DNA from: Sulfitobacter marinus
GTDB taxonomy: Bacteria > Pseudomonadota > Alphaproteobacteria > Rhodobacterales > Rhodobacteraceae
Length of the DNA: 64,000 nucleotides
Assembly (NCBI RefSeq): GCF_900116285.1
Contig: NZ_FPAJ01000002.1
Coordinates: 496,001 to 560,000, forward strand
Direction of reading: 5' to 3'
Made by a program: the position numbers and the translations under genes
The notes under the pieces: generated by a model
What the model saw: only the letters and a program-made list of their open reading frames with translations
What the model was told of the DNA's origin: nothing
Database searches by the model: none
In this document: in pieces, positions 1 to 10,196 of the stretch
Position numbering within the stretch: position 1 is the first letter of the stretch
How the letters are laid out: each line of letters opens with the position of its first letter

Positions 1-1
1 C

Positions 2-1213
2 GTAATTGGCAAGGACACGCGGTTGTCAGGCTATATGTTTGAAAACGCGCTGACGGCGGGGCTGACATCTTCGGGGATGAATGTTCTGCTGCTTGGCCCT
101 GTACCGACCCCGGCGGTCGGGCTGTTGACGCGGTCGATGCGGGCGGATCTGGGCGTGATGATTTCGGCCAGCCACAACCCCGCCACCGACAACGGGATCA
201 AGTTTTTCGGCCCTGATGGGTTCAAGTTGAGCGATGCGGTCGAGGCCGAGATCGAGCACCTGATCGCCAACGGTGTCGAGCTGATCCCGTCAGAGAAGAT
301 CGGCCGCGCTAAACGGATTGACGACGCACGTTTTCGCTATGTCGAGCGGGTGAAATCATCGTTCCCGCGCAGCATGCGGCTGGACGGGTTAAAGGTGGTT
401 ATTGATTGTGCCAATGGCGCGGCGCATCGTGTGGCACCCGAAGCCCTGTGGGAATTGGGGGCCGATGTGGTTTCGATCGGGGTTGAGCCAAACGGGTTCA
501 ACATTAACAAGAATTGCGGATCGACGCACCCCGAACGGGCAGCCGCGGCTGTGGTTGAGCACGAGGCCGACGTGGGTATTTGCCTGGATGGCGATGCCGA
601 CCGGGTCATCTTGATCGATGAGGCTGGCAATGTCGGTGATGGTGACCAGTTTATGGCGCTTATGGCGTCGCGCTGGGCCGCGGAAAAGCGCCTGAACAAC
701 AATGCCTTGGTGGCCACTGTGATGAGCAACCTCGGTCTTGAGCGGTTCTTGCAAGGCCACGGCGTGCAATTGGAACGCACCGCCGTCGGTGATCGCTATG
801 TCGTGGAGCGGATGCGCGAAGGCGGGTTCAACTTGGGCGGAGAGCAGTCCGGTCATATCGTCATGACCGACCACGCAACCACCGGCGACGGGCTGATGGC
901 GGGGCTGCAGTTCTTGGCTGAAATGATCCGGTCGGGCAAAGCTTCGTCTGAATTGCTGCACAGCTTTGAACCCGTTCCGCAACTTCTGAAGAATGTACGC
1001 TTTGCCGTAGGTCAGACACCATTGGATGACGCGCAGGTCAAGGCGGCAATTGCGCAAGCCGAAGCCGATCTGGCTGGCAACGGGCGTTTGCTGATCCGAA
1101 AATCGGGCACCGAGCCATTGGTCCGCGTGATGGCCGAGCATGAAGATGCGGCCTTGATGGCGCGGGCGGTCGATATGGTTGTCGACGCCGTGACCCAATC
1201 CGTTCGGACCTAA
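2..1213 (+). CDS. glmM: Phosphoglucosamine mutase (GlmM), 5' end outside the window
   Basis: Converts glucosamine-6-phosphate to glucosamine-1-phosphate, the step before UDP-GlcNAc in peptidoglycan and LPS synthesis; cytoplasmic. The reading frame is open from base 2 ([20 protein letters not shown], typical of residues near 45-65 in the family), so roughly 45 N-terminal residues are missing, and the TTG at 23 is not the real start. Visible: the active-site phosphoserine loop SASHNP near base 165-180, the metal-binding DGDADRV near base 590, the sugar-binding GGEQSGH near base 835, and the C-terminal phosphate-binding RKSGTEP near base 1097. 403 residues are present of about 447 expected. Identification is firm; only the start is unseen. 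Confidence 0.97.
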   Translation, partial: VIGKDTRLSGYMFENALTAGLTSSGMNVLLLGPVPTPAVGLLTRSMRADLGVMISASHNPATDNGIKFFGPDGFKLSDAVEAEIEHLIANGVELIPSEKIGRAKRIDDARFRYVERVKSSFPRSMRLDGLKVVIDCANGAAHRVAPEALWELGADVVSIGVEPNGFNINKNCGSTHPERAAAAVVEHEADVGICLDGDADRVILIDEAGNVGDGDQFMALMASRWAAEKRLNNNALVATVMSNLGLERFLQGHGVQLERTAVGDRYVVERMREGGFNLGGEQSGHIVMTDHATTGDGLMAGLQFLAEMIRSGKASSELLHSFEPVPQLLKNVRFAVGQTPLDDAQVKAAIAQAEADLAGNGRLLIRKSGTEPLVRVMAEHEDAALMARAVDMVVDAVTQSVRT

Positions 1214-1337
1214 AGGCGCGCAAAAGCGCATTCGATTTATTTGGGTGTGATTGTTGCGGCCTTACCGTGCCAGTTCAAAGGGGTGGTCCGTACCTTGCGC
1301 GTCGATGCCTTCGGCGAGGATTTTTTGCCATTTGGAA

Positions 1338-2264
1338 TCAGGTTTGCTGCTTGGTGAACAATCTGCGGAGCGCGCCGTATTGGCTGAGGGCGACGCCTGC
1401 CAAAATCAGGGCGAGGGACCAGATAAGCGAGGCAGGCAAAGGTTCGCTGAGGATCAGCGCACCGAGGCAGACAGACCAGACGGGCACTTGATAATTTACC
1501 AAAGACATGAAAACCGGCCCTGCGCTGCGCACCACCAAGACGCGCAGGAAATTTGCGGCGGCGGTTGGGATCAGACCGAGGAATGCCAGCACAGCCAGGA
1601 TTTCGGCAGATGGGAGCGGCGGGACCCCTTCGACCAAGAATGCGGTGGGGATGATGATGACGCTTGCGATGATAAGCAGGATTGTCGCGAGGCCGATGGC
1701 GTCAACTTGTGGCAGGCGGCGCATCACGAGGGAGCTGAGGGCGTAGCAACTGGCCGCACCGATACAGGCGAAACGGCCAGCGGTTTCAAGGGCGGCCCCG
1801 GTGCTTTCGAACGCTTGGGAGCCGATCAGAATTGTTACGCCGATAAAGCCGATGGCAAAACCAAGCGTTTTGCGCTGCGTCATCCGTTCGCCTGGCACAA
1901 AGAAATGGGCCAGCGGCAGAATGATCAGAGCAACGGCGGCCATTGAGACGCCAGCAAACCCCGATGTTACATATTGCTGGCCCCAGGCAAGCAGGGAGAA
2001 AGGCACAGCAGAGCTGGTGGCGCCTATGAAAAGCAGGGCGGTGAGGTCGGTCTTGGTTGGCGGCGCAGTAAACAGCTGGAACCCGCGCAGGGACCATATG
2101 GCTGTCATCACAAGTGCCGCGAAGCTAACGCGGCTGGCCGCGATCCAGAACGGGGTCATGCCGGTAAGGGCGATTTCGGTGACCATGAATGTCCCGCCCC
2201 AGATGAAGGCCAGTAGGGCAATCATCAGCCAGCTGCTGGCCGTAATTTGGGGGGCGTTTTGCAT
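1338..2264 (-). CDS. DMT-family (EamA) inner-membrane transporter
   Basis: A 308-residue protein with about ten hydrophobic segments and the two-times-five-helix layout of the drug/metabolite transporter (EamA) family; such proteins export amino acids or metabolites. The family is clear from FIWGGTFMVTEIAL near the N-terminus and the repeated half in the C-terminus; the substrate cannot be read from sequence. I chose the ATG at 2264 (MQNAPQ, preceded by AAAGG) over a TTG at 2285. It lies on the strand opposite to glmM and upstream of nothing obvious; ilvC is on the same strand but separated by the ilvC promoter-side region of other genes, so it is probably transcribed alone. Confidence 0.9.
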   Translation of the reverse strand: MQNAPQITASSWLMIALLAFIWGGTFMVTEIALTGMTPFWIAASRVSFAALVMTAIWSLRGFQLFTAPPTKTDLTALLFIGATSSAVPFSLLAWGQQYVTSGFAGVSMAAVALIILPLAHFFVPGERMTQRKTLGFAIGFIGVTILIGSQAFESTGAALETAGRFACIGAASCYALSSLVMRRLPQVDAIGLATILLIIASVIIIPTAFLVEGVPPLPSAEILAVLAFLGLIPTAAANFLRVLVVRSAGPVFMSLVNYQVPVWSVCLGALILSEPLPASLIWSLALILAGVALSQYGALRRLFTKQQT

Positions 2265-2353
2265 TGGGCGACCTTTGGTGGGCAACGCTGAGATAACGCC
2301 CGGGGCTTGGGGTCTGAAAAGACGTTGGGGGGTGGTTTTACCTTAAAAGAAAG

Positions 2354-2379
2354 AGGCCCGGGGTGGGTATCCCGGGCCT
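2354..2379 (-). terminator. Rho-independent terminator downstream of ilvC
   Basis: A perfect 9-bp inverted repeat (AGGCCCGGG / CCCGGGCCT) with an 8-nt loop begins ten bases past the ilvC stop. On the minus strand it is followed by CTTTCTTTTAAGG, a moderately T-rich tract. Confidence 0.75.
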
Positions 2380-2388
2380 TCGGCTGTT

Positions 2389-3483
<1,095 letters not shown>

Positions 3484-3487
3484 TTAT

Positions 3488-3513
3488 GAGTTTATTTGGC
3501 AAAATGAAGATGG
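3488..3513 (+). repeat. Dispersed intergenic repeat, 3'-tail copy
   Basis: GAGTTTATTTGGCAAAATGA continued by AGATGG. The same 26-bp tail recurs on the minus strand at 58291-58317 and, with one or two changes, at 34362-34384. This copy lies between ilvC and the first Lrp-type gene and lacks the GC-rich hairpins seen in the 34.3 kb copy. Confidence 0.7.
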
Positions 3514-3546
3514 TAATGCGTGGTTATATGGAAATATGGAAAAATC

Positions 3547-4002
3547 ATGCTTGATGACGAAGATAGGCGCATTTTGCGTCATTGGCAGGGAGACGCGGGG
3601 CTAAGCCCGGGTGAGTTGGCCGATCGGGTGGGGTTGACCGCTGGCAAGGTCGCGCGGCGCATTGTGCGCATGCAAGAGGCAGGCATTGTCGAGGGCGTCG
3701 GGATGAGCGTGGATTGGGCGGCCCTTGGCTATAGTGTTGAGGTGTCGCTGCGGATCACACTGGATAAGACCCAGGGCAATGCGTTTGATGCGTTTCTGGT
3801 CGCAGCACGCGACGTATCAGAAGTGATTGAAATCCAGACGTTTCTGGGGCGCGTTGACGTGCGCCTGTCGATCATTGCCCGCGATATGGCGCATTATCAG
3901 TCGATTTACCGTGGCAAGATCCTGACCCTTCCCCATATCGCCGATATTGAGGCGTTGATGCATGTGGCGCGGATCAAATCAGACGAGGCGCTGCCGCTAT
4001 GA
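3547..4002 (+). CDS. Lrp/AsnC-family transcriptional regulator (first of a pair)
   Basis: A 151-residue regulator: winged helix-turn-helix over residues 1-55 (LSPGELADRVGLTAGKVARR) followed by a RAM (regulation of amino-acid metabolism) ligand-binding domain ending in the typical TLPHIADIEALMHVARIK. Lrp/AsnC proteins form dimers to octamers and respond to amino acids. I preferred the ATG at 3547 (MLDDEDRRIL, a standard family N-terminus) to an upstream in-frame start at 3520. Its stop overlaps the next Lrp gene by four bases, implying translational coupling and possibly hetero-oligomers. The two proteins are clearly diverged in sequence. The family is sure; the effector and targets are unknown. 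Confidence 0.9.
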   Translation: MLDDEDRRILRHWQGDAGLSPGELADRVGLTAGKVARRIVRMQEAGIVEGVGMSVDWAALGYSVEVSLRITLDKTQGNAFDAFLVAARDVSEVIEIQTFLGRVDVRLSIIARDMAHYQSIYRGKILTLPHIADIEALMHVARIKSDEALPL

Positions 4003-4460
4003 TCCAGCTGGACGAGATTGACCATCATCTGATCCGGTCACTGGCGCGGGATGCCACACAAAGTGCCGGGGCTTTGGGGCGGCATTTGGGGTTATCCCAG
4101 CCTGCCACATGGCGGCGGATCAAACGGCTTGAAGATGCGGGCATTTTGCGCGGTAAGCACTTGCGCCTGAACCGTGAGGCCTTGGGTTTTGGCGTGACGG
4201 TGTTTCTGGGGGTCAAGCTGGCCACCAAAGGGCGTGTGAGCCTTGAGGATTTCGAGCGTGCGGTCACTGCGATCCCCGAAGTGCAAACGGTTGAACATGT
4301 TTTAGGGCTTTATGATTACCGTTTGCGGGTTGTCGCGCGGGATCTGGCCGATTTTGAACGTGTCTTGCGGCGGCGGATTATGACCTTGCCGGGGGCCGGG
4401 GCAGTTGAGGCCAATGTGCTGCTAAGTGAAGAACGTCTTGCGGGGCCATTGGGCCTATAA
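3999..4460 (+). CDS. Lrp/AsnC-family transcriptional regulator (second of a pair)
   Basis: A 153-residue protein with an N-terminal helix-turn-helix (LGRHLGLSQPATWRRIKRLEDAGI, split by its turn near residue 35) and a C-terminal RAM domain containing VLGLYDYRLRVVARDLADFE and the TLPGAGAVEANVLLSEER end. Its ATGA start overlaps the stop of the first Lrp gene. About 48 bp downstream lies a class V aminotransferase with a strong AAAAGGAG ribosome site, so all three may be one operon concerned with amino-acid or glyoxylate metabolism. That functional link is inferred from position only. Confidence 0.9.
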   Translation: MIQLDEIDHHLIRSLARDATQSAGALGRHLGLSQPATWRRIKRLEDAGILRGKHLRLNREALGFGVTVFLGVKLATKGRVSLEDFERAVTAIPEVQTVEHVLGLYDYRLRVVARDLADFERVLRRRIMTLPGAGAVEANVLLSEERLAGPLGL

Positions 4461-4508
4461 CTTTGGCAGGCGGCGCTGTATCTTGCGCGCAAAGAAAAGG
4501 AGACCCCC

Positions 4509-5636
4509 ATGCCAGCTTTGTTAAATACTGTAGACCCCACTGGCCTCGAAGAATTCTCGGTCGTCTTTACCGACCGGTCGTTGAACCACATGTCGGCGGC
4601 GTTTCAGGGCGTGATGCGCGACATCAGCGCCATGCTGAAAGAGGTGTATAACGCTGACGCCGTGGCGATTGTACCCGGTGGTGGTACGTTCGGGATGGAG
4701 GCCGTGGCCCGCCAGTTCGCCCGCAACGCCGAGGCGGTTGTCGTACGCAACGGCTGGTTTTCCTATCGTTGGAGCCAGATCATCGAAAGTGGTGATTTGA
4801 CCGGCAATGCCACCGTTCTCAAGGCGCGGATGCAGGGCAACAGCACGCCTGCGCCCTTTGCGCCATGCCCGATTGATGAGGTGATCGATACGATCCGGAC
4901 CCAAAAGCCGCAGGTGGTATTCGCGCCCCATGTAGAGACCAGCGCGGGCGTGATCCTGCCGGATGACTATATCAAGCAGATGTCTGATGCGGCCCATGAG
5001 GTGGGCGCGTTGATGGTGCTGGATTGCATCGCGTCGGGTTGTGCCTGGGTTGATATGAAGGCACTTGGCGTGGATGTGTTGATCTCGGCCCCGCAAAAGG
5101 GTTGGAGCGCGTCGCCCTCTGCCGGATTGGTGATGATGTCGGAGCATGCCGTGGCGCGGTTGGCCGAAACCAAGTCGGACAGTTTTTCGCTTGATCTGGG
5201 CAAATGGCACAGCATCATGAAGGCCTATGAAGATGGCGGGCATGCCTATCATTCTACGATGCCCACCGATGCCTTGCGCGGTTTCCGCGACACCATGAAA
5301 GAAACCCAAGCTTATGGGTTTAAGCGGTTGAAAGAGGCGCAGTGGCGTTTGGGCGACGGGGTGCGCAAGATGCTGGCCGATCGCGGTGTAGTGTCGGTTG
5401 CCGCCGAAGGTTTTGGCGCGCCGGGCGTTGTGGTCAGCTATACCACGGATCCATCGGTGCAAAACGGCAAGGCTTTCGCGGCGGAGGGGATGCAGATTGC
5501 CGCCGGCGTGCCGCTGATGTGCGACGAGCCGGATAATTTCCAGACGTTCCGCTTGGGGCTGTTCGGCTTAGACAAGCTTTATGACGTCGATGCGACGCTG
5601 GCCCGTTTGGCGCGTGTAGTAGATAAGGTTCTGTAA
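4509..5636 (+). CDS. Class V PLP-dependent aminotransferase (alanine/serine-glyoxylate type)
   Basis: 375 residues of the class V aminotransferase fold. The PLP-lysine context SAPQKGWSASPSAG is near residue 195, preceded by the LDCIASGCAW segment with the PLP-contacting aspartate. Family members transfer amino groups from alanine or serine to glyoxylate or other keto acids; the exact substrate pair is not determinable. The start has an excellent SD, AAAAGGAG, spaced seven bases from the ATG. The gene follows the paired Lrp regulators on the same strand. The neighbouring Lrp pair and ilvC make a role in amino-acid interconversion likely but unproven. Confidence 0.9.
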   Translation: MPALLNTVDPTGLEEFSVVFTDRSLNHMSAAFQGVMRDISAMLKEVYNADAVAIVPGGGTFGMEAVARQFARNAEAVVVRNGWFSYRWSQIIESGDLTGNATVLKARMQGNSTPAPFAPCPIDEVIDTIRTQKPQVVFAPHVETSAGVILPDDYIKQMSDAAHEVGALMVLDCIASGCAWVDMKALGVDVLISAPQKGWSASPSAGLVMMSEHAVARLAETKSDSFSLDLGKWHSIMKAYEDGGHAYHSTMPTDALRGFRDTMKETQAYGFKRLKEAQWRLGDGVRKMLADRGVVSVAAEGFGAPGVVVSYTTDPSVQNGKAFAAEGMQIAAGVPLMCDEPDNFQTFRLGLFGLDKLYDVDATLARLARVVDKVL

Positions 5637-5659
5637 AATCAGTGTAATGCGGCATGGTC

Positions 5660-6862
5660 TTAACCTTGCCGCATGCCCAACCCCAATTCCATGAGCATTT
5701 TGCGCACCGGGGCCATGGCGTATAGTGCATTCAGCCCGGTTGCGCGGGCATCGCGGGCAATGGGGGCACTGGCCTGACTGGCACGGTTCAGCAGATCAAT
5801 GCCCCGCACCCGCAGCATAATGTCTGCAAAGCGCGCCTTGTGATAGGTACCCAGCATTTTCTGGCTGCCCAAATCGGCGGGGTTTGCCTGTGCCAATTCC
5901 AGCAGGGTCGCGACGTCTTGTAACGACATGTTCAAACCCTGCGCGCCGATGGGGGGCATGACGTGGGCGGCCTCGGCGATCAGGGCGATGCGTTCACCGG
6001 ACAGACGCGCGGCATGCTGGGAGATAATCGGCCAGACGTTGCGCGCAGTGGCCAGTGTCAGTGGGCCGAATAAATGACAGCTGCGCAGGGTGGCTTCGTC
6101 GGAAAACGCGTTTGCATCCAGCGCCATACGCCGTTTGCATTCTGCCGTACTATCCATCCAGACCACGGCAGAACAGGGCATCCCGTCACGGTCGGGTAAG
6201 GGCACCAAAGTGAATGGCCCGCCGGTGCGGTGGATTTCGGTCGATACATTTTCATGGGGCACGGGATGTGTAACCGCGAAGACCACAGCACTTTGGCCAT
6301 AGCCGGAGGTGGTCAAATCGATGCCCGCCGCCTCGCGCATGGGGCTGTTGCGGCCATCTGCGGCGATCACTAAAGGCGTGGTAATGCGGCTGCCGTCGCT
6401 GAGGCCGACGCGGGCCTCGGCAGTGCGGGTGAACAGTGATGTGGTCCCTGTGCCGGGCCGAAAGTCGACATTTGGTAGTTCGGCCAGTCTATCCAGGAGG
6501 GCACGGCGCAGCAGCCAGTTGGGGAAGTTCCAGCCAAAGGGCTGATCCGAAATCTCGGCCGCGTTGAATTCCCGGATGACGCGGGGCTCTGCTTCGGTGC
6601 CGCCAGCGTCGACAATGCGCATAATTTGCAGGGGGGCTGCGTGGTTTTCGAGATGGCTCCAGATGCCTGCTGTCTCAAGCACGCGGCGTGCAGGTTGCAG
6701 CATCGCGGTCGAGCGCAGATCGGCCCCGTCGGTATCACCATCGGTGATCGGCGGGGCGGGGTCTACGCAGATCACCTTGAAACCGGCGCTGCCAAAGGCC
6801 GCTGCCGCCGTCAGACCGGCGATACCGCCACCCGAAATCAGAATATCGCAATCCATCGTCAT
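5660..6862 (-). CDS. UbiH/VisC-family FAD-dependent hydroxylase
   Basis: A 400-residue flavoprotein monooxygenase of the UbiH/UbiF/VisC/COQ6 family, which hydroxylates the ubiquinone ring. N-terminal dinucleotide fold DILISGGGIAGLTAAAAFG at residues 5-23, second FAD motif VIAADGRNSPMR near 170, and a third, the DG-type motif, in LIAEAAHVMPPIGAQGLNMS near 295 (the usual GDAAH is EAAH here). Which ring carbon it attacks cannot be assigned by sequence alone. Two starts are possible, 6862 and 6856; the first is given. It lies ten bases after the nucleotidase gene on the same strand, so the two are probably co-transcribed. Confidence 0.88.
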   Translation of the reverse strand: MTMDCDILISGGGIAGLTAAAAFGSAGFKVICVDPAPPITDGDTDGADLRSTAMLQPARRVLETAGIWSHLENHAAPLQIMRIVDAGGTEAEPRVIREFNAAEISDQPFGWNFPNWLLRRALLDRLAELPNVDFRPGTGTTSLFTRTAEARVGLSDGSRITTPLVIAADGRNSPMREAAGIDLTTSGYGQSAVVFAVTHPVPHENVSTEIHRTGGPFTLVPLPDRDGMPCSAVVWMDSTAECKRRMALDANAFSDEATLRSCHLFGPLTLATARNVWPIISQHAARLSGERIALIAEAAHVMPPIGAQGLNMSLQDVATLLELAQANPADLGSQKMLGTYHKARFADIMLRVRGIDLLNRASQASAPIARDARATGLNALYAMAPVRKMLMELGLGMRQG

Positions 6863-6871
6863 CCCTGAAAG

Positions 6872-7519
6872 CTAGCCCGTGATCCGCCCGAGAAAAGCGC
6901 TAAGATCATCCGTGTGGAAATGAATGTGATCGGCGGCCTCGGGCTCAGCGGCCACATGCACCGTGCCCATGCCCATGGCGTGCGGCTCCGCCAGATTGCG
7001 GGGGTCATCTTCGAACATGACCGCCTTGGTGGCGTCCAGCTTGTCAGCGGTGAACACATGCTCGAACGCGGCGCGTTCGGGTTTGGGTAAAAACTGTGCA
7101 TGTTCAACGCCATAGATCGCGTCAAACAGATCGGTCAAACCGCGGGCTGCAACCACTTTTTCGGCATAGGGTGCGGTGCCATTGGTGTAGATAATGCGCC
7201 GTCCGGGCAGGGCGCGGATGCGATCGGCCAGCACGGGGTCGGGCGCCAGCGCGTCAAAGGAAATGTTGTGCACATCATGCAGATAGGGGGCCGGGTCCAT
7301 ATCATGTTCGCGCATTAGCCCGGCCAGCGTTGTGCCATAGCTGTGCCAGTAATGTTTGCGCAGGTAATTGGCGCGGGCGTGGTCCACATCAAGGGCATTC
7401 ATCACCCAATGGGTCATCCGCTGTTCTATCTGGTCGAACAGACGCGCCGAGGGCGGGTAAAGCGTGTTATCCAGGTCAAAGACCCAAGTATTCACGTGAG
7501 AAAAAGCGTGCTTTGGCAT
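6872..7519 (-). CDS. HAD-superfamily pyrimidine 5'-nucleotidase
   Basis: A 215-residue haloacid-dehalogenase hydrolase of the SDT1-like pyrimidine 5'-nucleotidase group. Motif I FDLDNTLYP (nucleophile and general acid aspartates) is at residue 15, motif II YTNGTAPY near 107, the motif III lysine in LPKPERAAF, and motif IV FEDDPRNL near 168. Predicted to dephosphorylate pyrimidine nucleoside monophosphates in the cytoplasm. It stands immediately upstream of the UbiH-type gene and divergent from the GntR regulator across about 100 bp. Confidence 0.88.
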   Translation of the reverse strand: MPKHAFSHVNTWVFDLDNTLYPPSARLFDQIEQRMTHWVMNALDVDHARANYLRKHYWHSYGTTLAGLMREHDMDPAPYLHDVHNISFDALAPDPVLADRIRALPGRRIIYTNGTAPYAEKVVAARGLTDLFDAIYGVEHAQFLPKPERAAFEHVFTADKLDATKAVMFEDDPRNLAEPHAMGMGTVHVAAEPEAADHIHFHTDDLSAFLGRITG

Positions 7520-7619
7520 ATGCCCTAGCTACGCTTGGTCGCAGCCATGCGCAAGATCACGGGCTTGCGCAAATGGACGCGGGGGATAGAGTGCCCACAA
7601 GCAAAATGAAAGTGACCCG

Positions 7620-8273
7620 ATGACCGCGCCCAGACCCGGACCGACAGATGCCTATGCCATGATCCTTGAGGCGATCGATTTGGGCACCTATAGACCAGGC
7701 GATCGTTTGGTTGAAAGCGAGCTGGCGGAACGGTTCGGTGTTTCGCGCACCCCAATTCGCGAGGCATTACAACGGCTTGAGACACAATCCCTGCTGACCC
7801 GCGATGGCCGTAGTCTGATTGTGGCGTCGTTGGATCACAACCAGACCGCCGAGCTGTATGTTGTACGCGGAGAGTTGGAGGGGCTGGCCGCGCGGCTTGC
7901 TGCGCGTCATGCGACTGTCGAAGAAGTCCGCGTACTGCGCGATATGGTCGAGGCAGATAACGACCTGCGCGACGATCCGGCGGCTTTGGCGCGGGCGAAC
8001 CGGCGGTTTCACAGGCAAATCCATTTGGCGTCCCACAACAGGTATCTGGTGCAGCAATTGGATTTGGTACATCGGTCGATGGCATTGATGGCGACATCGT
8101 CGCTCGCGGTTGAGGGGCGCGGCCATATTGCCCAAGCCGAGCATGACAAGATCGTGCGTATGATTGAACAGCGTGACGAGGATGGCGCGGACGAAGCGCT
8201 GCGTTTGCATATTTCGGTGGCCTTCACGACCCGCCTCAAACAAGAAGCTGCGCGGCGCGAAGAAGAGGGCTAA
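7620..8273 (+). CDS. GntR-family regulator with FCD ligand-binding domain
   Basis: 217 residues: N-terminal winged helix (ESELAERFGVSRTPIREALQ near residue 35, the classic GntR recognition region) followed by an all-helical FCD domain with the metal-ligand pattern of FadR-type regulators (RANRRFHRQIHLASHN near 125 and HDKIVRMIEQRDEDGADEA late). Such proteins usually repress catabolic or transport genes in response to a carboxylic acid. No target is adjacent in the same direction; its 3' end shares a CTAA with the end of the convergent glycosyltransferase gene, so both stop codons overlap. Confidence 0.9.
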   Translation: MTAPRPGPTDAYAMILEAIDLGTYRPGDRLVESELAERFGVSRTPIREALQRLETQSLLTRDGRSLIVASLDHNQTAELYVVRGELEGLAARLAARHATVEEVRVLRDMVEADNDLRDDPAALARANRRFHRQIHLASHNRYLVQQLDLVHRSMALMATSSLAVEGRGHIAQAEHDKIVRMIEQRDEDGADEALRLHISVAFTTRLKQEAARREEEG

Positions 8274-10189
8274 CCGGCGGGAACGGGCGTTCGTGCGTCG
8301 GATTGTTCTTCGGTTTTGTGGGGGACGCCGTGTTCGGTTTTGTCCCAGTAAAACGGGTCAAAGATGAACTCGTATAGCGCCTTATACGCGGCGAATGTGC
8401 CCAGTATAAAATAAAACGGCAAGCCGAACGCCCAAGGTATCAAGTGTCTGTGTTTACTGCCGCGCACTGCGCGAATGGCGATGGAAATATTCAGGAGCTC
8501 TGCGAAAATAAAGTAATAGAACAACCCTTTAAGTATCTGAGCGCCGAGGACGGTTTCGACAGGGTGGGACAGGCCCACCAAGGTAACGCAAAAAGACCAA
8601 AGCAAAGGCGCACAAAGGAATTGGCTTACTGTGGCCAAGAACAAGATTTGCAGCCCGAGAAAACGCAGAAACCCCACCTGCTTTATCAGCTTGAGCGGCT
8701 GGCGCATGTGCACGCACCATGTCGTCAAAAAACCCTTGAGCCAGCGGGAACGCTGCTTGACCCACGGCCAGGCGCGAAAATTTGCCTCCTCATAGGTGAC
8801 GGTGGGCAAAAGGTCGGTTTTATAGCCGTGCCGGGCCAATCTGACCCCCAGATCGGCATCTTCGGTCACGTTATGGGCGTCCCAGGCGCGCAGTTCCTCA
8901 AGCACGCTGCGGCGGAAAAATAGCGTTGTCCCGCCCAAGGGAACAATAAGCCCCAGCCGCGCAATGCCCGGCAGAACCACGCGCCACCATGCGGCATATT
9001 CGATGGTAAAACAGCGTGAAATCCAATTGGTGCGCGCGTTGTAATAATCAAGCATCCCCTGAACGCATACGACATTCTTGGGGGCGTGGGCAAAATGCTG
9101 AATAATGCGATCGATTTGATCTACTTCGGGTGCGTCCTCGGCATCCCAGACGCCAATAATGCTGCCTTTACAAAAATCCAAAGCATAATTCATAGCCCGA
9201 GGTTTTGTGCGCAAATTATTCGCCTGCGGAACCTCGATCACGTCAAACCATGCGGGCAGCGCGGTACGGGCAATGGTGTCGCGGGTCATATCATCGCCTT
9301 CTTCAAGCACCAGCATGATCTGAAGCAATGATTTGGGATAGGTCAGTTTTGCCAGCCGCGTGATCAAGGCCCCCGCAATTTCCTTTTCCCGGAACAGGGG
9401 GACAAGGACGGAAACATAGGGCCGAGAGATTTGATCCGGTTCGGGTCCGATGTCGAGTGTCGGGCGAGGGGGAAGCTTGGGTTCAAAGACATGGGTGAAC
9501 AGGGCGATTGTACGCAAGGAGACGGTCATGATGCTGCTGCAAAGCGCCCATAAGAGGATAGTGGTAAAGCCCCAAGCAGGTTCCAATATCAGTACGATTG
9601 CCAGTAAGGCCAAGATGCCCACGGACCATGCGCGCCGGCCTCTGGCGTCTTCGCGCCAGGTGCGACAGCTTTCAATCGGGGGCACGCGAGTGGCGGCGCG
9701 TTGGGCAAGGTCTGCGCCGTAAAGTGCTGTTATACTTTCGGAAATCTGTTTCTTGTCGGCAACGACCGGCAGTAGGCTCACCCCTGGGGAGGCGAGCTGA
9801 CGGGCAATCTGTTCAAATTGATCCGGGTTGCTGATGGCGATCATAATCGTGTCACCCAAGGACCGCCACGGAACGATGCCATACTTCAAGCAATCAAGCG
9901 CATCCAGATGCTGCGCCATGGTGCGTTTTGGCGGATCAACGGCAAGATCAATATGTTGTAGGTTATATTGTGTCGCCAGCGCGGCACATAGCTGCGCCGG
10001 GGTTATCGTACCGCTGGCGATCAGGCACTCGCCCAGCGGGACGTTCAGGCGTTCTTGCTCTTGCAGGGCGCGCACCAGATCGGCCTGATCAATGGCACCC
10101 GAATTCACCAGTATCCGGCCCAAGGGCAGATGCGATTGGGCCCGGGTTGCCGGTTCGGGCGTGGTAAACTTTAGATGCAGGTCGCTCAA
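8270..10189 (-). CDS. Membrane glycosyltransferase family 2 with N-terminal MshEN domain
   Basis: 639 residues. Residues about 20-165 form an MshEN (type II secretion ATPase N-terminal) domain: two LGxx[LVI][VI]xxG...Lxx.LxxQ motifs, 23 residues each and five residues apart, as in cyclic-di-GMP-binding MshEN domains. Two hydrophobic segments follow (near 195-235), then a GT-A catalytic region (about 250-480) with VSVLVPLFRE, WDAED, TEDADLG and the QRSRW motif characteristic of processive synthases, and further membrane helices to the C-terminus. It is likely an inner-membrane polysaccharide synthase or transferase gated by c-di-GMP; sugar and product are unknown. The start is a TTG, since an in-frame TAA lies five codons upstream and no ATG/GTG precedes the MshEN domain. 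The SD is inside a hairpin (10197-10216). It follows carA on the same strand after 72 bp. Confidence 0.9.
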   Translation of the reverse strand: MSDLHLKFTTPEPATRAQSHLPLGRILVNSGAIDQADLVRALQEQERLNVPLGECLIASGTITPAQLCAALATQYNLQHIDLAVDPPKRTMAQHLDALDCLKYGIVPWRSLGDTIMIAISNPDQFEQIARQLASPGVSLLPVVADKKQISESITALYGADLAQRAATRVPPIESCRTWREDARGRRAWSVGILALLAIVLILEPAWGFTTILLWALCSSIMTVSLRTIALFTHVFEPKLPPRPTLDIGPEPDQISRPYVSVLVPLFREKEIAGALITRLAKLTYPKSLLQIMLVLEEGDDMTRDTIARTALPAWFDVIEVPQANNLRTKPRAMNYALDFCKGSIIGVWDAEDAPEVDQIDRIIQHFAHAPKNVVCVQGMLDYYNARTNWISRCFTIEYAAWWRVVLPGIARLGLIVPLGGTTLFFRRSVLEELRAWDAHNVTEDADLGVRLARHGYKTDLLPTVTYEEANFRAWPWVKQRSRWLKGFLTTWCVHMRQPLKLIKQVGFLRFLGLQILFLATVSQFLCAPLLWSFCVTLVGLSHPVETVLGAQILKGLFYYFIFAELLNISIAIRAVRGSKHRHLIPWAFGLPFYFILGTFAAYKALYEFIFDPFYWDKTEHGVPHKTEEQSDARTPVPAG

Positions 10190-10196
10190 CCGAGAA

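Noticed and set aside
1214-1250. Terminator after glmM
   Set aside because: Only a 4-bp GCGC stem with no T-run.
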